This document shows, piece after piece, positions 4,130 to 5,131 of a stretch of DNA of 5,131 nucleotides. Source of the DNA: Gammaproteobacteria bacterium (GTDB taxonomy: Bacteria; Pseudomonadota; Gammaproteobacteria; Steroidobacterales; GCA-2729495); contig JAKLLP010000180.1 of NCBI GenBank assembly GCA_023150055.1, positions 1-5,131 of the forward strand, written 5' to 3'. Made by a program: the position numbers and the translations under genes. The notes under the pieces were generated by a model. It saw only the letters and a program-made list of their open reading frames with translations, ran no database searches and was not told the DNA's origin. The stretch's first letter is position 1. Each line of letters opens with the position of its first letter.

Positions 4130-5131
4130 ATGCAGGAGTACGAGAAGCTCGGCCTGTTCTACCTCGGCAGGCGCCATGACAGCGGCGCCGACGCCCTCAC
4201 GGCAGACCTTGTCCTCTACGACTCGAAAGATCTCACCACGCATGCCGTCATCATCGGCATGACGGGCAGCGGCAAGACCGGGCTCGGCATCGGCCTCATC
4301 GAGGAGGCCGCCATCGACCGCATCCCGGTGATCGCCATCGACCCGAAAGGCGATCTCGGCAACCTGCTGCTCACCTTCCCGGCACTGGCGGCGGCAGATT
4401 TCGAGCCCTGGATCGATCCGCGCGCGGCCGCCGAGGCCGGCCAGACGAGTGCCGCCTTCGCCGCGGAGCAGGCAAAGCGCTGGCAGCAGGGGCTTGCCGA
4501 GTGGGGGCAGGCGCCCGAGCGGATCGCGCGCCTGCGGGAGGCGGCGGAGTTTGCCATCTACACGCCGGGCAGCAGCGCCGGCCGGCCGCTCTCGGTGCTG
4601 AAAGAGTTCGCGGCGCCGCCCGAGGCGCTGCGCGCCGACGCCGAGCTCTACCGCGAGCGCCTGCAGAGCACGGTCACGGGGCTCCTCACGCTGCTCGGCA
4701 TCGAGGCGAATCCGCTCGCGAGCCGCGAGCATATCCTGCTCTGCAACCTCCTCGACGAGGCCTGGCAGAAAGGCCAGGCGCTCGACCTGCCCGCATTGAT
4801 CGCGCGGGTCCAGAAGCCCCCGTTCAGCCGGGTCGGCGTGCTCGATCTCGAGAGCTTCTACCCGGCCGCGGACCGCCAGGCGCTCTCGCTGCGGCTGAAC
4901 AACCTGCTGGCCGCCCCGGGCTTCGAGAGCTGGACGCAGGGTGAGGCGCTCGCGGCCGACCGCCTGCTCTACACGGACTCGGGCAGGCCGCGGGTGTCGG
5001 TGGTCTCGATTGCGCATCTGGACGACCCGCAGCGCATGTTCGTCATCACGCTGCTGCTCGCCGAGATCATCGCCTGGATGCGGCGCCAGCCGGGCACGCC
5101 CTCGCTGCGGGCCGTGCTCTATATCGACGAG
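4130..5131 (+). CDS. HerA/VirB4-like P-loop ATPase, N-terminal part (cut by the window edge)
   Basis: The frame is open from ATG 4130 to the right edge without a stop, giving 334 residues; the C-terminal part is missing. The Walker A motif is G43-M-T-G-S-G-K49-T50, followed by I-A-I-D-P-K-G-D-L-G-N at 68-78, a block seen in HerA/VirB4/TraD-like ring ATPases that pump or translocate DNA or protein. A helical insert (about 95-235) with charged stretches precedes V-V-S-I-A-H-L (291-297). V-L-Y-I-D-E at 329-334 has the form of a Walker B with D333 and E334, and the window ends right there. There is no signal peptide or membrane segment, so the protein is probably cytoplasmic. The start is supported because no ATG, GTG or TTG lies just upstream in frame and a -10 box is well placed. 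From memory this resembles an uncharacterised family of long 'ATP-binding protein' entries in proteobacteria; its role is unknown. It is divergent from ypfJ. Confidence 0.85.
   Translation, partial: MQEYEKLGLFYLGRRHDSGADALTADLVLYDSKDLTTHAVIIGMTGSGKTGLGIGLIEEAAIDRIPVIAIDPKGDLGNLLLTFPALAAADFEPWIDPRAAAEAGQTSAAFAAEQAKRWQQGLAEWGQAPERIARLREAAEFAIYTPGSSAGRPLSVLKEFAAPPEALRADAELYRERLQSTVTGLLTLLGIEANPLASREHILLCNLLDEAWQKGQALDLPALIARVQKPPFSRVGVLDLESFYPAADRQALSLRLNNLLAAPGFESWTQGEALAADRLLYTDSGRPRVSVVSIAHLDDPQRMFVITLLLAEIIAWMRRQPGTPSLRAVLYIDE

Noticed and set aside
3294..4262. Plus-strand open frame of 322 codons opposite ypfJ
   Set aside because: It mirrors the codon pattern of ypfJ and spans the divergent promoter region.
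3542..5017. Long minus-strand open frame of 491 codons opposite the ATPase gene and running into ypfJ
   Set aside because: Its product is arginine-rich and low in complexity, it overlaps two genes with recognisable motifs, and it extends through the ypfJ start in another frame.

Overview
The window looks like a piece of a chromosome from a high-G+C gammaproteobacterium. The base composition is G+C-rich throughout by eye, the long antisense open frames are typical of such DNA, and the HemW, UppP and YpfJ products align well, from memory, with their Escherichia coli counterparts. Short palindromic extragenic repeats with a GTGGGAG head also fit Pseudomonas/Xanthomonas-like gammaproteobacteria. 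The genus cannot be fixed from this sequence, and nothing in it indicates a plasmid, phage or insertion sequence.

The layout has five genes in alternating orientation. (1) At the left edge is the 3' part of a plus-strand gene for a beta-propeller-like protein of unknown function, ending at 761. (2) Convergent to it, 22 bp away, is uppP/bacA (minus, 784-1593), the undecaprenyl-diphosphate phosphatase that recycles the lipid carrier for cell-wall synthesis. (3) Divergent from uppP across a 140-bp gap is hemW (plus, 1734-2879), a radical-SAM heme chaperone. (4) A 285-bp gap between convergent genes (2880-3164) holds a small cluster of palindromic REP-like repeats. (5) ypfJ (minus, 3165-4025) encodes a membrane-anchored zinc metallopeptidase. 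(6) Divergent from it across 104 bp is an ATPase of the HerA/VirB4-like P-loop class (plus, from 4130). It runs off the right edge exactly at its Walker B motif, so only its first 334 residues are visible.

No operon is visible because every neighbouring pair is convergent or divergent. The genes do not form an obvious pathway: envelope lipid recycling, heme trafficking, a membrane protease and a DNA- or protein-pumping-type ATPase sit side by side as single units. No convincing new multi-gene system is seen. The most interesting signals are in the gaps. hemW and the ATPase gene share a -10-like hexamer placed exactly six bases before the ATG, with no Shine-Dalgarno sequence, which suggests leaderless transcripts. 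The ypfJ/ATPase gap appears to hold back-to-back promoters whose -35 boxes overlap. The REP copies show paired stem changes, and their head sequence is tandemly duplicated across the hemW stop codon.
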